A DNA stretch of 64,000 bases, taken from an uncultured Oleiphilaceae bacterium. GTDB lineage: Bacteria > Pseudomonadota > Gammaproteobacteria > Pseudomonadales > Oleiphilaceae. The position numbers and the translations under genes are program-made. The DNA is taken from assembly GCA_913060665.1 (NCBI GenBank), contig CAJXUY010000003.1:248001-312000 (forward strand). The letters run 5' to 3'. Of the stretch, positions 24,995-33,679 are shown one piece after another (the first letter of the stretch is position 1; every line of letters begins with the position of its first letter). Under the pieces are notes generated by a model that made no database searches, was not told where the DNA came from, and saw only the letters and a program-made list of their open reading frames with translations.

Positions 24995-26501
24995 GGTCTT
25001 TCATCCCTTCGGCCATGGCCAATTGCATGAGTTGAACGTTTACATCTTGTAGTTGTGCGTCATCCATTTGACCGAATAGTTTGGGCAAATCATCCATAAA
25101 CTCTGAAAGCGATCGGCCTTGTTTTTCATACTCTCGCAGCATGGCAAAAGCGGGGTCGATTAGATTCTTTTCAATCACCGCATCGGCTTCTTCTATGGCG
25201 ACGTTGATTAGCTCTTCATTGGTGTTGGATGCAAACTCGTGAGGCTGGCCACATGAGCAACTGTTAGATGAAAACTCAGCCGGTTGAGTGGGGGCAGCTT
25301 TTAGCACGTCGCTTTCATCACTCGCTTCTGGAATATTCATTTCTTTATGAAAGGCAGACTTACTGACATTGTCTGAAATACGGGTGGCGATTTCGTATAT
25401 TTCAGCCCGCTCTTTTCTCACCTCTTTCGGTTTGTAGAACTCAATTCTGGGGGGGATTACATGATCCCCGAAGTTGAATTTTGTGATCCAGGCAAACGCT
25501 TCGTTGATGGTGGCTTCTACTATATTACGATCGCTTTCATTGACGTTTTCTGAACGCTCTAAGTGGGTTTTACTGGCGGCATTAGACCCCACTTTACCCA
25601 TTTCGGTGGCGAGTGTTTGGCTGGTCAGCGCCTTTGACATTTCGCGATTGCAGAGATGGATCATTGACTCTTGTGCCAGCTCACCGGAACTGCTGACAGT
25701 CATCAAATCAATGGTGTCACCTTCAGGAATAGCCGCCACCCCAGACGACAGCATATCTTGCAGCGCCCTGAGTAAATCGTTTTGTTCATTAACGGGTGTG
25801 CCGACTGGATATCGACCGACTGGCCATGGCAAACCATGCCGCTCACAGAACTGGTAGAAGAACTTAAAACCGCCATGCTTAAAGGTATAAGGCCAAAAGC
25901 AACTTGAGAATAACGCCTGCCCGTAGGGGTTGTCTGTGGATGGCATGTGGCGAGTTAATAAGAACTTATAGGGCGGCACTTCTTGCCCTGTTGACGGGTG
26001 GTCTCGGGTGAGTAAACGCAGGTTATTGGCTTCATCAAAACGGAACCGTCTATTGGGGCGATCAAGTACTTGAGTCGGCAATAAATGCCCATCGACGTAG
26101 TCCCAGATTAACTCATGAACGCGATAACCATACAGCACCGCCGTGGCCATATTCCAGACAATATCTTTCCAGGTCATAAACGGGGCTGGGGATGATTTAA
26201 GCCACTGATTACAGAGTTCAATGGCTTGATCTTCTTGTGTGCCATCGTCTGCGTCATCACCGCCTACGACGCGCAATTTAAAGCCTAATAACCCCGCCCG
26301 AACTGTCCGCAATTCACCCATTACATGGGCATCACCCATGATCGCTTCATAGGCCAGTTGAGACTGCCCCATTTGGCGCAAAATTGGATCTGGATTAGGC
26401 AGTACAGAAAGGCCCTGGTAAAACGCCGGATCGGTGCCTCGGCTTGCCAGTTCAGCACTTAATATTTTCTTTGCCATTGACTGTGTATTAACTTGTTTCA
26501 T
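24987..26501 (-). CDS. Portal protein (DUF935, Mu gp29-like)
   Basis: 504 residues. DPILRQMGQSQLAYEAIMGD, RHMPSTDNPYGQALFSSCFWP, FCERHGLPWPVGRYP and SSSGELAQESMIHLCNREMSK are the hallmark segments of DUF935 portals. It forms the dodecameric DNA-entry ring and docks the terminase. Four bases after terL. The C-terminal 90 residues are acidic and contain CSCGQPHEF, variable in the family. Confidence 0.93.
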   Translation of the reverse strand: MKQVNTQSMAKKILSAELASRGTDPAFYQGLSVLPNPDPILRQMGQSQLAYEAIMGDAHVMGELRTVRAGLLGFKLRVVGGDDADDGTQEDQAIELCNQWLKSSPAPFMTWKDIVWNMATAVLYGYRVHELIWDYVDGHLLPTQVLDRPNRRFRFDEANNLRLLTRDHPSTGQEVPPYKFLLTRHMPSTDNPYGQALFSSCFWPYTFKHGGFKFFYQFCERHGLPWPVGRYPVGTPVNEQNDLLRALQDMLSSGVAAIPEGDTIDLMTVSSSGELAQESMIHLCNREMSKALTSQTLATEMGKVGSNAASKTHLERSENVNESDRNIVEATINEAFAWITKFNFGDHVIPPRIEFYKPKEVRKERAEIYEIATRISDNVSKSAFHKEMNIPEASDESDVLKAAPTQPAEFSSNSCSCGQPHEFASNTNEELINVAIEEADAVIEKNLIDPAFAMLREYEKQGRSLSEFMDDLPKLFGQMDDAQLQDVNVQLMQLAMAEGMKDHA

Positions 26502-26505
26502 AAAT

Positions 26506-28167
26506 TTAACCGTGACTTAAAAGGGTTTTAAAGCTGGCTCGTTGGGTGGTTAAAATGCGTGGCATTCCGCCTGCGCCACTAGCGGCTAATGCCCATAGCA
26601 TGTGCAAGCAATCAGGGCCGTCGTCATGGTCGGCTTCGGGCCAAAATCGGAGTTGCTCAAGAAGCACCGACTGGTTCTGACGAAAGCGGATAAGGCCGTT
26701 AGCCACATGAGGCTGAAGCGATTCAATACGCAGCCCTTTATCGACAATAGGATGAACGCCCCGGGCAGGTACATGGCGATGCTCTTTGGCACTGCGTTTA
26801 ACCAGCTCCGTTTTCAAAAACTCCTGAAACTGAACGGTCTCAATGGCCCATGCCATGATCATCGGATATTGCTTTTGAAATTCGATAATATCGCTAATAA
26901 TCTTATCGGGTACCCGCCTGCAAATACTCGCTTCAACCACATCTAAAATGCCGTGTTCTCGGTCATAGCCCCCCACCATAATGGCGGACGGATCACGGCT
27001 TTTATTGTTCTTACCAAGCGAAGGGTCACACGCTCCGTAATAGAGCCAGTCGCGGCAGGGAACGACCCAATAAGTGAGGTCTTTAAACGGCGCAGCGTCA
27101 TCGTTGCTAGGGTCGTTTTGCATCTCACAATCAAATGCATGATGATCATCAGAGCGCACTTTCATGAGTAGCAATAAGGGGCGTGTGCCAGGCCAGCTGA
27201 CGACTGAGCCTTCGTCCATTGCGGTCTTATTTTGTTCGTAGAATAGATCCGCTGCGTCTTCGCCCTGGTTGAATAAAATCTCTTCCCAGCGTTGCCATAA
27301 ATCCATGCGATCAGGCCAGCGCACAATCGCTTTAAACAGTGCCGAGTTCCAAGTGGGTGACTTTAAAACCCGGTTCAATACCGAGTCATAATGGAGAATG
27401 GTACCGAGATAAAAAACATCCATTGACCCGTCAGGGGGCCCCAACTTCAATACGGCTTTGTTAATCCATTTTTGCAGTTTGTCGCGCTGTTCTTTTTTAC
27501 GAACGTTCTCATCATTCTCTATATCATCCAAGAGAATAAGGTCTGGGCGATGAGGGCCAAAGCGCCATCCTCGCAACTTCTTACCGGCCCCAGCGGCTTT
27601 GATTTTTCGATTGTTGGCGGTGACAATTTCGCCTACCTGCCAAACACGACCCGCCCCACATGCGTCTGGGAAGTCTTGTTTGAGGCGAGGGTTGGACTCC
27701 AACTCAACTTTAATGGCTTCCAGCATCTGAATCGACTGATCCATCGCATCCATAATGATGCCGATAAAATGCTTTCGCTCTGTGATAGAGCACCACAGCG
27801 CACCGAGTTGAGTTAACAGCGTCGACTTTGCCTCACCACGAGGGGCCGCTATCGCCTCTTTACAGCCCTTGTCTGCATCAATTTTGGCAGGGAAGTTTTC
27901 ATGTACATACTGATGAAAAATACTGGGGTTGCTGTTGATATAATGGGGGAAATAAGTATTACAGAAGAACGCATAATCGTTCCACGCTCTTTTACGCCGC
28001 TCTTTACTCGCAACAGGGTCTGTCGAAAACGCCTCACACTCAGCCTCTATTAATAGACGCTGTTCGGCCGCCATATTCGCGAGCTTCTTGAGAAACTCTT
28101 TGGTGGTGAGTTTACTTAAATCGATGTCATCCAAAGACACGCGATAACTCCTCACCAAACGGCTCAA
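26506..28167 (-). CDS. Terminase large subunit (Mu gp28-like)
   Basis: 553 residues. ATPase: EAIAAPRGEAKSTLLTQLG is the Walker A-like loop and PDLILLDDIEND is Walker B. Nuclease: WLYYGACDPSLGKNNKSRDPS holds the first catalytic Asp, and VEASICRRVPDKI and FWPEADHDDGPDCLHMLW hold later acidic residues. It packages DNA headful-style from integrated copies. The start lies inside the DUF3486 gene (40-base overlap). Confidence 0.93.
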   Translation of the reverse strand: MSRLVRSYRVSLDDIDLSKLTTKEFLKKLANMAAEQRLLIEAECEAFSTDPVASKERRKRAWNDYAFFCNTYFPHYINSNPSIFHQYVHENFPAKIDADKGCKEAIAAPRGEAKSTLLTQLGALWCSITERKHFIGIIMDAMDQSIQMLEAIKVELESNPRLKQDFPDACGAGRVWQVGEIVTANNRKIKAAGAGKKLRGWRFGPHRPDLILLDDIENDENVRKKEQRDKLQKWINKAVLKLGPPDGSMDVFYLGTILHYDSVLNRVLKSPTWNSALFKAIVRWPDRMDLWQRWEEILFNQGEDAADLFYEQNKTAMDEGSVVSWPGTRPLLLLMKVRSDDHHAFDCEMQNDPSNDDAAPFKDLTYWVVPCRDWLYYGACDPSLGKNNKSRDPSAIMVGGYDREHGILDVVEASICRRVPDKIISDIIEFQKQYPMIMAWAIETVQFQEFLKTELVKRSAKEHRHVPARGVHPIVDKGLRIESLQPHVANGLIRFRQNQSVLLEQLRFWPEADHDDGPDCLHMLWALAASGAGGMPRILTTQRASFKTLLSHG

Positions 28168-28621
28168 GAATCTCCATAAACACGTCTACATGCTGAGGGA
28201 AACGCTTACGAATAAAATCAACTTGTCGCTGCAGTACATCCATCGCAATAGACAGTGCCGATAACTCTGGGTTAGACGCTCCAGCGGCCTTAATGGTTTT
28301 GTTATAAGCATCAGCCAAGCGTGCAATCGCATCGGCTTTTTGCAGTGCCGGAATATCTGCGTTTTTAATGTCTTCGATAGTGGTTTGAAACAACAATACG
28401 AAGTCTTCAATTACCTCAGCGGTTAATGCCTGCACACCACTCGATGAAATTCGAATGGCCGCTTTCGCGCTATCCCAATCATCACCCGTCGCTTTGGCAT
28501 TACGCTTCCATGCTCGAACGGTTTCGTAAGGCACACTATTCAGGTCAGCCGCCGCTTTAAGTGGGTGGCCCTGAATGAAGGACTTACGAACCTTGGTTTT
28601 AACTTCTTGACTATATGCCAC
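28127..28621 (-). CDS. Terminase small subunit (DUF3486, Mu gp27-like)
   Basis: 164 residues. An N-terminal HTH resembling transposase and terminase-small proteins (VRKSFIQGHPLKAAADLNSV, VPYETVRAWKRNAKATGDDW) is followed by a helical body (ALSIAMDVLQRQVDFIRKRF). DUF3486 proteins precede terL in Mu-type phages and serve as the small terminase. Confidence 0.9.
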   Translation of the reverse strand: MAYSQEVKTKVRKSFIQGHPLKAAADLNSVPYETVRAWKRNAKATGDDWDSAKAAIRISSSGVQALTAEVIEDFVLLFQTTIEDIKNADIPALQKADAIARLADAYNKTIKAAGASNPELSALSIAMDVLQRQVDFIRKRFPQHVDVFMEILEPFGEELSRVFG

Positions 28622-28633
28622 GTAACAACCCGC

Positions 28634-28984
28634 CTATGAATTACTGATAACTTCAATAATTTTGACGCCAGCGGTAATGATTGCAGCGCCTGCACCACTG
28701 GTGACCATGGCTTTTTTACGGGTGTTTTGTTGCTGGTCGTTCAACTTAGAGATCGCCTTGCTATGCTCATCTAGCCGGTTTTCAGTATCGGCTTTATGGT
28801 CATCAATACGCCGATTGATCGCGGCTGTTGAGTCTTGAACATTTTTAGCCAGGTCATCAATCCGTTGATTGGTGGAGTGATTACTTTGCTGAATCAGGGT
28901 TTGAATGCCGGTTAAAGCCCCCCTGATTTCGCCTAGTGATTCAGCGATGTGCAGATCACCTTTATTATTCTTTTCATCAGTCAT
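28634..28984 (-). CDS. Coiled-coil membrane protein (DUF2730/XhlA-like)
   Basis: 116 residues. The first 80 form a charged coiled coil with heptad repeats (IDDLAKNVQDSTAAINRRID, ENRLDEHSKAISKLNDQQQ). The end is a single hydrophobic helix after a basic stop (KKAMVTSGAGAAIITAGVK). The position before the small terminase equals Mu gp26 (DUF2730), while the layout is also that of XhlA-like lysis helpers. Either a late structural/lysis accessory or a membrane anchor. Confidence 0.75.
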   Translation of the reverse strand: MTDEKNNKGDLHIAESLGEIRGALTGIQTLIQQSNHSTNQRIDDLAKNVQDSTAAINRRIDDHKADTENRLDEHSKAISKLNDQQQNTRKKAMVTSGAGAAIITAGVKIIEVISNS

Positions 28985-28993
28985 GAGTCATCC

Positions 28994-29611
28994 TTATAGT
29001 GCTGCGATATCGAGTGGAATCGGTTGGTATTTACCTGCGCTGTTGCGTTCATACATGCGCAGATAGGGCTTGGTGTCGATGATGCTGATACTGTCTGCAA
29101 TGGCATCCATTGCTTCGCCCCATCGCGTATCGTCAATCTTGTGTTTACGCAGGCCGAGAATACGGGAGGTGCTGACTTTGCCTTGCTTATCGGTTTGAAA
29201 GGCATCGTTAACAATCACTTTGATCGCTTCGTTGGAGCCTTCCATCCACTCATGAATACATTCATCAATGAGAGACTTGGCCGCATCGAGTTCAGGGCCA
29301 AATACCATGTGTTCTGCAACGGCTATTTTCACCTGGTACTGGCCGTCATAGGAGCTCAAACAGATGTTGCCCTTCTTGCCCCCCAGCTTAGCGCCGTATT
29401 TTTCGTTAACCAGGTCAACCAGCGCCAATACATCCCCCATGGCCTCGGCTTTAAATGCCTTCATCTGAGCCTGAACGACCTTGGCCTTTTTAACGACTTC
29501 TTTAACCAGCTCGCTTTTAGCTTTATCAAGATCGTCAACCATATTGATGGGTATTAATCGGCCTTTGTGATCTTTTAAGTACCCTTCGGGCACCGCCATA
29601 TCTTGGCTCAT
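28994..29611 (-). CDS. DUF3164 family protein
   Basis: 205 residues. GYLKDHKGRLIPINMVDDLD at the N-terminus and SRILGLRKHKIDDTRWGEAM with MDAIADSISIIDTKPYLRMY at the C-terminus are the DUF3164 marks. The middle is a helical coiled segment. Conserved in Mu-like phages, where it normally lies in the early region beside the host-nuclease inhibitor; function unknown. Here it is in the late operon, its ATG overlapping the endolysin stop. Confidence 0.85.
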   Translation of the reverse strand: MSQDMAVPEGYLKDHKGRLIPINMVDDLDKAKSELVKEVVKKAKVVQAQMKAFKAEAMGDVLALVDLVNEKYGAKLGGKKGNICLSSYDGQYQVKIAVAEHMVFGPELDAAKSLIDECIHEWMEGSNEAIKVIVNDAFQTDKQGKVSTSRILGLRKHKIDDTRWGEAMDAIADSISIIDTKPYLRMYERNSAGKYQPIPLDIAAL

Positions 29612-30123
29612 GAGTTTTCCTCAAGTGTTAAAATATGCTCTGGCAATGGCTCCATATCATTGGCAAGCCAATCGGCAACAGAGTATCCAGGGCAGGTTTT
29701 GTGGGGTGCCACCTCATGGTGAGCACGAATGAATTTGAGACTTGGAATCCTGCTTTGCAGGCCTTTAACAACGAGTTTTAGTGAGAACCATTGTTCGGGG
29801 GTGAAGCGATCCATGCCGACCAGGCATAGCCCAATTGAATTAATGTTGTGTTTGTATGCATGCGCGCCTACTTCTTCGAGGTGCCGACCCAGCTCTATAT
29901 CGCCATGGGTGGTAATCACCAAATGATAACCAATGTGTTTAAAGTACGGCGCATGGTGTGCTGCAAGGGGCGAGGAACGATTAAACGGCCGTTGACCATT
30001 TTTTAAACGGTCATCGCCATGCCACTGATCAATATCAGCCGCATCATGAAAACGGCCATTAGGCGTTGCCGAGCAGTGGATGAACAGAGTATCTATTTGG
30101 TCGAGTTTGCGTTGTATAGTCAT
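29608..30123 (-). CDS. Endolysin, N-acetylmuramoyl-L-alanine amidase
   Basis: 171 residues, Amidase_2/PGRP fold. LFIHCSATPNG gives the first zinc His, GYHLVITTHGDIELGR the substrate cleft, NSIGLCLVGM the core strand, and FIRAHHEVAPHKTCPGYSV the second His and the zinc Cys. No signal peptide, so it needs a holin (candidate at 32395). First gene of the leftward late operon, 34 bases downstream of the palindromic late-promoter element. Confidence 0.93.
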   Translation of the reverse strand: MTIQRKLDQIDTLFIHCSATPNGRFHDAADIDQWHGDDRLKNGQRPFNRSSPLAAHHAPYFKHIGYHLVITTHGDIELGRHLEEVGAHAYKHNINSIGLCLVGMDRFTPEQWFSLKLVVKGLQSRIPSLKFIRAHHEVAPHKTCPGYSVADWLANDMEPLPEHILTLEENS

Positions 30124-30143
30124 GTGACTAGGATGAATTAACG

Positions 30144-30176
30144 CAGGTGTTGATTACATGCCGACATTGGTCGGCG
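30144..30176 (-). promoter_or_regulatory. Leftward late promoter with 16-bp palindrome
   Basis: CATGCCGACATTGGTCGGCG (30157-30176) contains the palindrome GCCGAC-ATTG-GTCGGC. On the minus strand a weak -10-like TAATCA begins 11-12 bases from the palindrome centre, and the endolysin ATG lies 34 bases beyond. The same 20 bases stand 36 bases before the protease gene of the other late operon. Probably the binding site of an activator of the Mor/C kind. Confidence 0.65.
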
Positions 30177-30213
30177 GGAGTAGAATAGAGAAAGAAAGGA
30201 GTTTACGTTTTAC

Positions 30214-30242
30214 AGGGGAAGCCCCCCAGCTGTCAACTGGGG
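30214..30242 (-). terminator. GC-rich hairpins ending the early/middle operon
   Basis: On the minus strand CCCCAG pairs with CTGGGG around the stop codon of the 130-residue gene, and an overlapping GGGG-CTT-CCCC hairpin follows. There is no U-tract, so termination may be partial or factor-aided. It separates the early/middle genes from the late promoter. Confidence 0.4.
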
Positions 30243-30625
30243 ATTTTAGGGAGGTTAAGGTCGAGTTTAGCCAGCAGCTGGCTCATATGCTTCTTTTGGT
30301 GGGCGCGCCATTCGGGGGTTGTTTTACCATATAGCTGCTCTTGGGTTGAGCCTGGCAGAACAGGCAGGCAGCGTGAAAACTCAGAGGGCGAAGGCCAGCG
30401 AGTGCAGTTTTGAGCGAGGGTTAAAAACGCATTATTAATGGCCTCACCCCCTAACTCATCGCCCCATTTGTGTTTCTTCCACAGCACGTCAACCCATACA
30501 TCAGCGGTTTGCAAAATGGTATCGGCAGATGGCGTATTGTCCAGGCGCAGCGCCATGAGTTTTTGCAACCCATCGGCGATGGCAATATCAAACCAATCAG
30601 GAATCATGTTGTTGGCTTCTGGCAT
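30233..30625 (-). CDS. Hypothetical phage protein (replication-helper-like)
   Basis: 130 residues, not firmly recognised. WGDELGGEAINNAFLTLAQN and CTRWPSPSEFSRCLP resemble parts of phage replication P/helicase-loader-like proteins, in which a short helical domain is followed by a W-P-S motif. It overlaps the preceding gene by 28 bases, so the two are coupled. Last gene of the early/middle operon. Confidence 0.65.
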   Translation of the reverse strand: MPEANNMIPDWFDIAIADGLQKLMALRLDNTPSADTILQTADVWVDVLWKKHKWGDELGGEAINNAFLTLAQNCTRWPSPSEFSRCLPVLPGSTQEQLYGKTTPEWRAHQKKHMSQLLAKLDLNLPKIPS

Positions 30626-31055
30626 GTTTACGTTGCTCCAAAAGGTCTATGGCCTGTCCGGTTTTTGATGATGCCGTTGCAGGCTTATGGGTGTGTTGAG
30701 CTAATGCGGGTTGAACGCCAACCGTCTCAAAAACACGCATTAAATAATTGTGTTTTGATAACGGCTTCCAGTTGGGCTGCTGTTGTTTTTCACGCAGGCT
30801 ATCTAATGTCACATTGAGTGCGGCGGCGAGTTGCTCGGGTGGCTGTAACGCCACCACCTCATGTGCAATTTTGAGCGCTCTGCGCCAACTGAGCGCTTGT
30901 TTTAGCGGTCTAAACAGCCCCAAGTAAGCAACCAATGGGCGAGAAACATCGGTATCTAGCGTCGCCAGTAGCGCCATTAACTCCCGCCCCGCATCATCAT
31001 TAATGATGGCCTCAAGCGAAAAACGTGCACCACAGCAAGGGCAAGTACTTAGCAT
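30597..31055 (-). CDS. Zinc-ribbon phage protein, possible replication factor
   Basis: 152 residues. The N-terminus STCPCCGARFSLEAIINDDA is a CxxC knuckle typical of a family seen in Mu-like prophages (YLGLFRPLKQALSWRRALKI is the second conserved block). The C-terminus is helical and basic. Together with the overlapping downstream gene it may form an O/P-like DNA-recognition and loader pair, which is inference only. Confidence 0.7.
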   Translation of the reverse strand: MLSTCPCCGARFSLEAIINDDAGRELMALLATLDTDVSRPLVAYLGLFRPLKQALSWRRALKIAHEVVALQPPEQLAAALNVTLDSLREKQQQPNWKPLSKHNYLMRVFETVGVQPALAQHTHKPATASSKTGQAIDLLEQRKHARSQQHDS

Positions 31056-31058
31056 GAC

Positions 31059-31520
31059 TTACTCCATGTGCCCGACTTGTTTGTACAGCGCGTGCCACTC
31101 ATTTAACAGTTCTGATGTCGCTCGCATATCACTGCCTGCCTCTTCGCCTGCATCGACAAAGTCTCTCAGCTCTTGAGACATTTTTACCGCCTGGTGAATG
31201 ACTACGCCTAACAGTTCTAATGCATCGATAGTAAACGTATTTTCAATCATCTGTTCATCTTTGGCAGGTTCGCCGTGTAACATGCTGGCAAAGTGATGAC
31301 GAAACAGTTTGGCTTTTTTAGCGTTGAACGCCGCGAAGAATTGTTCAGCCCCTTCTTGGTCTGACTCACTTTCAGCATCATGAGAGGGCGCTAATGAAAA
31401 GTGGATCCCATCTACTACGGTTGTAATATGTACCGCTGATTCAGCGTTATCATCGCTGACTAATTGAACCAGTAACTGGCCGTTTTCAAAATCATAGAGT
31501 TTGGCAAATTGGTTGCTCAT
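31059..31520 (-). CDS. Hypothetical phage protein
   Basis: 153 residues from the ATG at 31520, which has AAGGTGA five bases upstream; the frame continues to 31574 inside mor. Acidic, with a beta-rich N-terminal half (QLLVQLVSDDNAESAVHITT) and a helical C-terminal half (ELLNEWHALYKQVG). Not recognised. Lies between mor and the zinc-ribbon gene. Confidence 0.7.
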   Translation of the reverse strand: MSNQFAKLYDFENGQLLVQLVSDDNAESAVHITTVVDGIHFSLAPSHDAESESDQEGAEQFFAAFNAKKAKLFRHHFASMLHGEPAKDEQMIENTFTIDALELLGVVIHQAVKMSQELRDFVDAGEEAGSDMRATSELLNEWHALYKQVGHME

Positions 31521-31530
31521 AGTGTTCACC

Positions 31531-31947
31531 TTATTCGTTAAATAAATCAATTTGGTTTTCGTTACGCAGCTCACTCACAATGCGCTCTACATGGCGCTCG
31601 GTATAATTAAGGGTGAGTGCAATACAGCTATTACTTTTACCGTCTTCTTTCATCTCAAGTACTAGGTGACGCTTGATCTGCTTGATGGCTTTATCGATCT
31701 TTGGGAGCCTCATAGGCGTTTCACCAAAGTGCGCACAGAGTACTTTTAGGTTGTCGAATCCAATGACACGGGCAATGGTATGATCAGCCGTTGCTTTACC
31801 TGGCACGTAAAGACGAATGCCTGCGTAAGCATCTGCAAGATCAAGTGCTGAGCCTAATCCAATCAGGCCACCCAGCTCCTGAAGTGATTCAGGTAACAGT
31901 TCGCTGTTGATACGATTGGCATCTATATCTGCCCGTGTTATTTCCAT
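31531..31947 (-). CDS. Mor family transcription activator
   Basis: 138 residues. PESLQELGGLIGLGSALDLADAYAG-type N-terminal dimer region, IRLYVPGK, then the C-terminal HTH (GKSNSCIALTLNYTERHVER). Mor (PF08765) activates middle transcription in Mu, and its relative C activates late genes by binding dyad-symmetric sites near -35. Only one Mor/C-type gene is present here, so it may do both jobs and is the prime candidate for binding the paired late palindromes. Its ATG overlaps the gemA stop (TAATG). Confidence 0.9.
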   Translation of the reverse strand: MEITRADIDANRINSELLPESLQELGGLIGLGSALDLADAYAGIRLYVPGKATADHTIARVIGFDNLKVLCAHFGETPMRLPKIDKAIKQIKRHLVLEMKEDGKSNSCIALTLNYTERHVERIVSELRNENQIDLFNE

Positions 31948-32402
31948 TACTTAACCTCTACTTCTCGGCTACGACAAAATTGCTTAAGCATTTCAACCGC
32001 CTTGTTAAGTTGTTCGCTAGTGGCCCATTCAAGGTTATTCAGGCCTTTGACCTGATGTTTACACCATGCCTTCATGGCCGTTTCACTGCGATCATCCACC
32101 ACCTTTGCATCGGCTAATGCACACCACATGGCGTTTAACTTGGCAATGCGGGGCATACGCCAGGGCGCGGTTTTGGTTTGGCTGCGTCGGGGTTTAAAGC
32201 CCAATTGCTTAAAGCGCTCAAGGGCTTGCTCTATTTGTGGGTTGGTCATGGTGCTGGCGCTGAACTTACCACTTTTTTCAGTTGCTCCGCATTGCTGCAA
32301 GATGGCGCGATAATCATCATCACACCACCCCGCACGGGCATGGGTCAGCTCTCGGTTTGCGACCTGCAACAAGGTATACAGACGCTTACGATTATCATGC
32401 AT
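31947..32402 (-). CDS. GemA-like protein (DUF1018)
   Basis: 151 residues. KRLYTLLQVANRELTHARAG, WCDDDYRAILQQCGATEKSG and AMKAWCKHQVKGLNNLEWAT define the DUF1018/GemA family (Mu gp16), a middle-gene regulator reported to affect host DNA supercoiling genes. It precedes mor, as in Mu. Confidence 0.92.
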   Translation of the reverse strand: MHDNRKRLYTLLQVANRELTHARAGWCDDDYRAILQQCGATEKSGKFSASTMTNPQIEQALERFKQLGFKPRRSQTKTAPWRMPRIAKLNAMWCALADAKVVDDRSETAMKAWCKHQVKGLNNLEWATSEQLNKAVEMLKQFCRSREVEVK

Positions 32403-33003
32403 TCTGCTTACCGCCCTTGATGGAGGTCACTAGATCCGTTAGTGAGCTGGTGCGCTCACCGGCTGCTATTCGTTTTTCTTTACCTCGGTGCCAGCTAGCC
32501 ACCCCAAGGATTGATAACGGTATCGCCCAGAACCACTCCATGCTGGCTAGCGCGGTTAATACCGACGGCAGCTCAGCCGGATCGGTAAACAACTTAATAG
32601 CAATAGCTACCACCAGCGTCATAAATGCGAGTGCCGATACGATGCCCCATATAGGACGCCATAGCCCCGCTAACCCCTTAGCAGTTGATTCAACCCGCAT
32701 GGTGCTATTCACGCTTTCAATACGTGCGGTATCGGCCACCAGTTTGTTCTTCTCAATCAGCATCGACACTTCTTGCAGCTTTTCTTTGTTTTTGAATTCT
32801 GCTTTACGCAGTTCTAAAACCAGTTGCGGATTTTCTGAAATAGCCTTGGCCATGGCTTTAGGGTCGTCGGGTTCGCAGCCCAGCACACTGCCTAATAAGC
32901 CTCCCAATGCTTCGCCAGGCTTACCCAATACGATGCTACCCAGCAGCGGCAACCCTTCACCGATTAACTGTTTACCCAGGTCTAACCAACTAGATTTGCT
33001 CAT
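32395..33003 (-). CDS. Holin of the 3-TM gene-transfer-release type
   Basis: 202 residues. A hydrophobic Gly-rich N-terminus (GEGLPLLGSIVLGKPGEALG) and a central coiled coil (LELRKAEFKNKEKLQEVSML) lead to two clear membrane helices (PIWGIVSALAFMTLVVAIAI and MEWFWAIPLSILGVASWHRG). This layout matches PF11351 (GTA holin, 3TM). It is a likely partner of the endolysin, although it is encoded in the early/middle operon rather than next to it. Confidence 0.8.
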   Translation of the reverse strand: MSKSSWLDLGKQLIGEGLPLLGSIVLGKPGEALGGLLGSVLGCEPDDPKAMAKAISENPQLVLELRKAEFKNKEKLQEVSMLIEKNKLVADTARIESVNSTMRVESTAKGLAGLWRPIWGIVSALAFMTLVVAIAIKLFTDPAELPSVLTALASMEWFWAIPLSILGVASWHRGKEKRIAAGERTSSLTDLVTSIKGGKQNA

Positions 33004-33643
33004 TGTTTTTTCCTTTCATTTCTTCTTGATTTGCGATTAGTTTTAGGTTGAGTAGCTTGTACATATGTAGAAATTGCCGATACGACTTAGTAGGGCTTAC
33101 ACCTTCTGGCGCGCCCACTTTTAACGCTTCTGGGCGTAAGGTCGGGAGGCTCCAGCCTTCACCCGATGAGTACATCAATTGTTGTGCTTCGTAAGCCAAT
33201 GCCTGTTCATCAGCCTGTGAAACCCAAGCCGCTATTTCTGGCGTGAGAGATGGCATATCGAGTGCGATATAAATCGCCCGTTGTACGCGTTCTTCAATAG
33301 GTTTAATGGCAGCCTGTACCTCTGGGATACTTTTGAGCGGCTGGGCAATATCACCGGTATAGGCTTCGTGGGCATCATGTAACAAGCCATGCAGCGCAAT
33401 CGTTGGGTCTTGAGTTACCAGGTAGAGATAACTGGCGACCCACACGCTATGGCTAGCAACGCTATAGGGCTGCACTTCCATAGTGTGGCCATTAAAACGA
33501 GCAATGCGGGACAGCGCCCAACTGATATCGGTGAGTTCAATATCCCTTGGCATGGGGTTTATCAAGTTAACGTGATTGCCGCTGGCCCCTTCAATTGAAT
33601 GATTAAGGTTAGTGAGCTGAGTAGATATGTTGACAACTTTCAT
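32990..33643 (-). CDS. HD-domain nucleotide hydrolase (YfbR-like)
   Basis: 217 residues. NLINPMPRDIELTDISWALS, then HSVWVASYLYL, LHGLLHDAHEAYTGDIAQPL give the H...HD...D metal site of HD phosphohydrolases such as the 5'-nucleotidase YfbR. In phages such enzymes adjust deoxynucleotide pools. Between ATPase B and the holin; its end overlaps the holin start. Confidence 0.85.
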   Translation of the reverse strand: MKVVNISTQLTNLNHSIEGASGNHVNLINPMPRDIELTDISWALSRIARFNGHTMEVQPYSVASHSVWVASYLYLVTQDPTIALHGLLHDAHEAYTGDIAQPLKSIPEVQAAIKPIEERVQRAIYIALDMPSLTPEIAAWVSQADEQALAYEAQQLMYSSGEGWSLPTLRPEALKVGAPEGVSPTKSYRQFLHMYKLLNLKLIANQEEMKGKNNEQI

Positions 33644-33679
33644 GATGATTCCTTATGGATACCGTTTTATGGTTATGGC

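Noticed and set aside
25474-25857. 127-codon + strand frame opposite the portal gene
   Set aside because: Shadow frame; the portal family match on the other strand is continuous through it.
29024-29557. 177-codon + strand frame
   Set aside because: Mirror of the DUF3164 gene; no ribosome site and no family pattern.
32282-33040. 252-codon open frame on the + strand
   Set aside because: Antisense to the holin, gemA and HD genes, no ribosome site, low-complexity Ser/Asn/Leu composition; a shadow of the real minus-strand genes.
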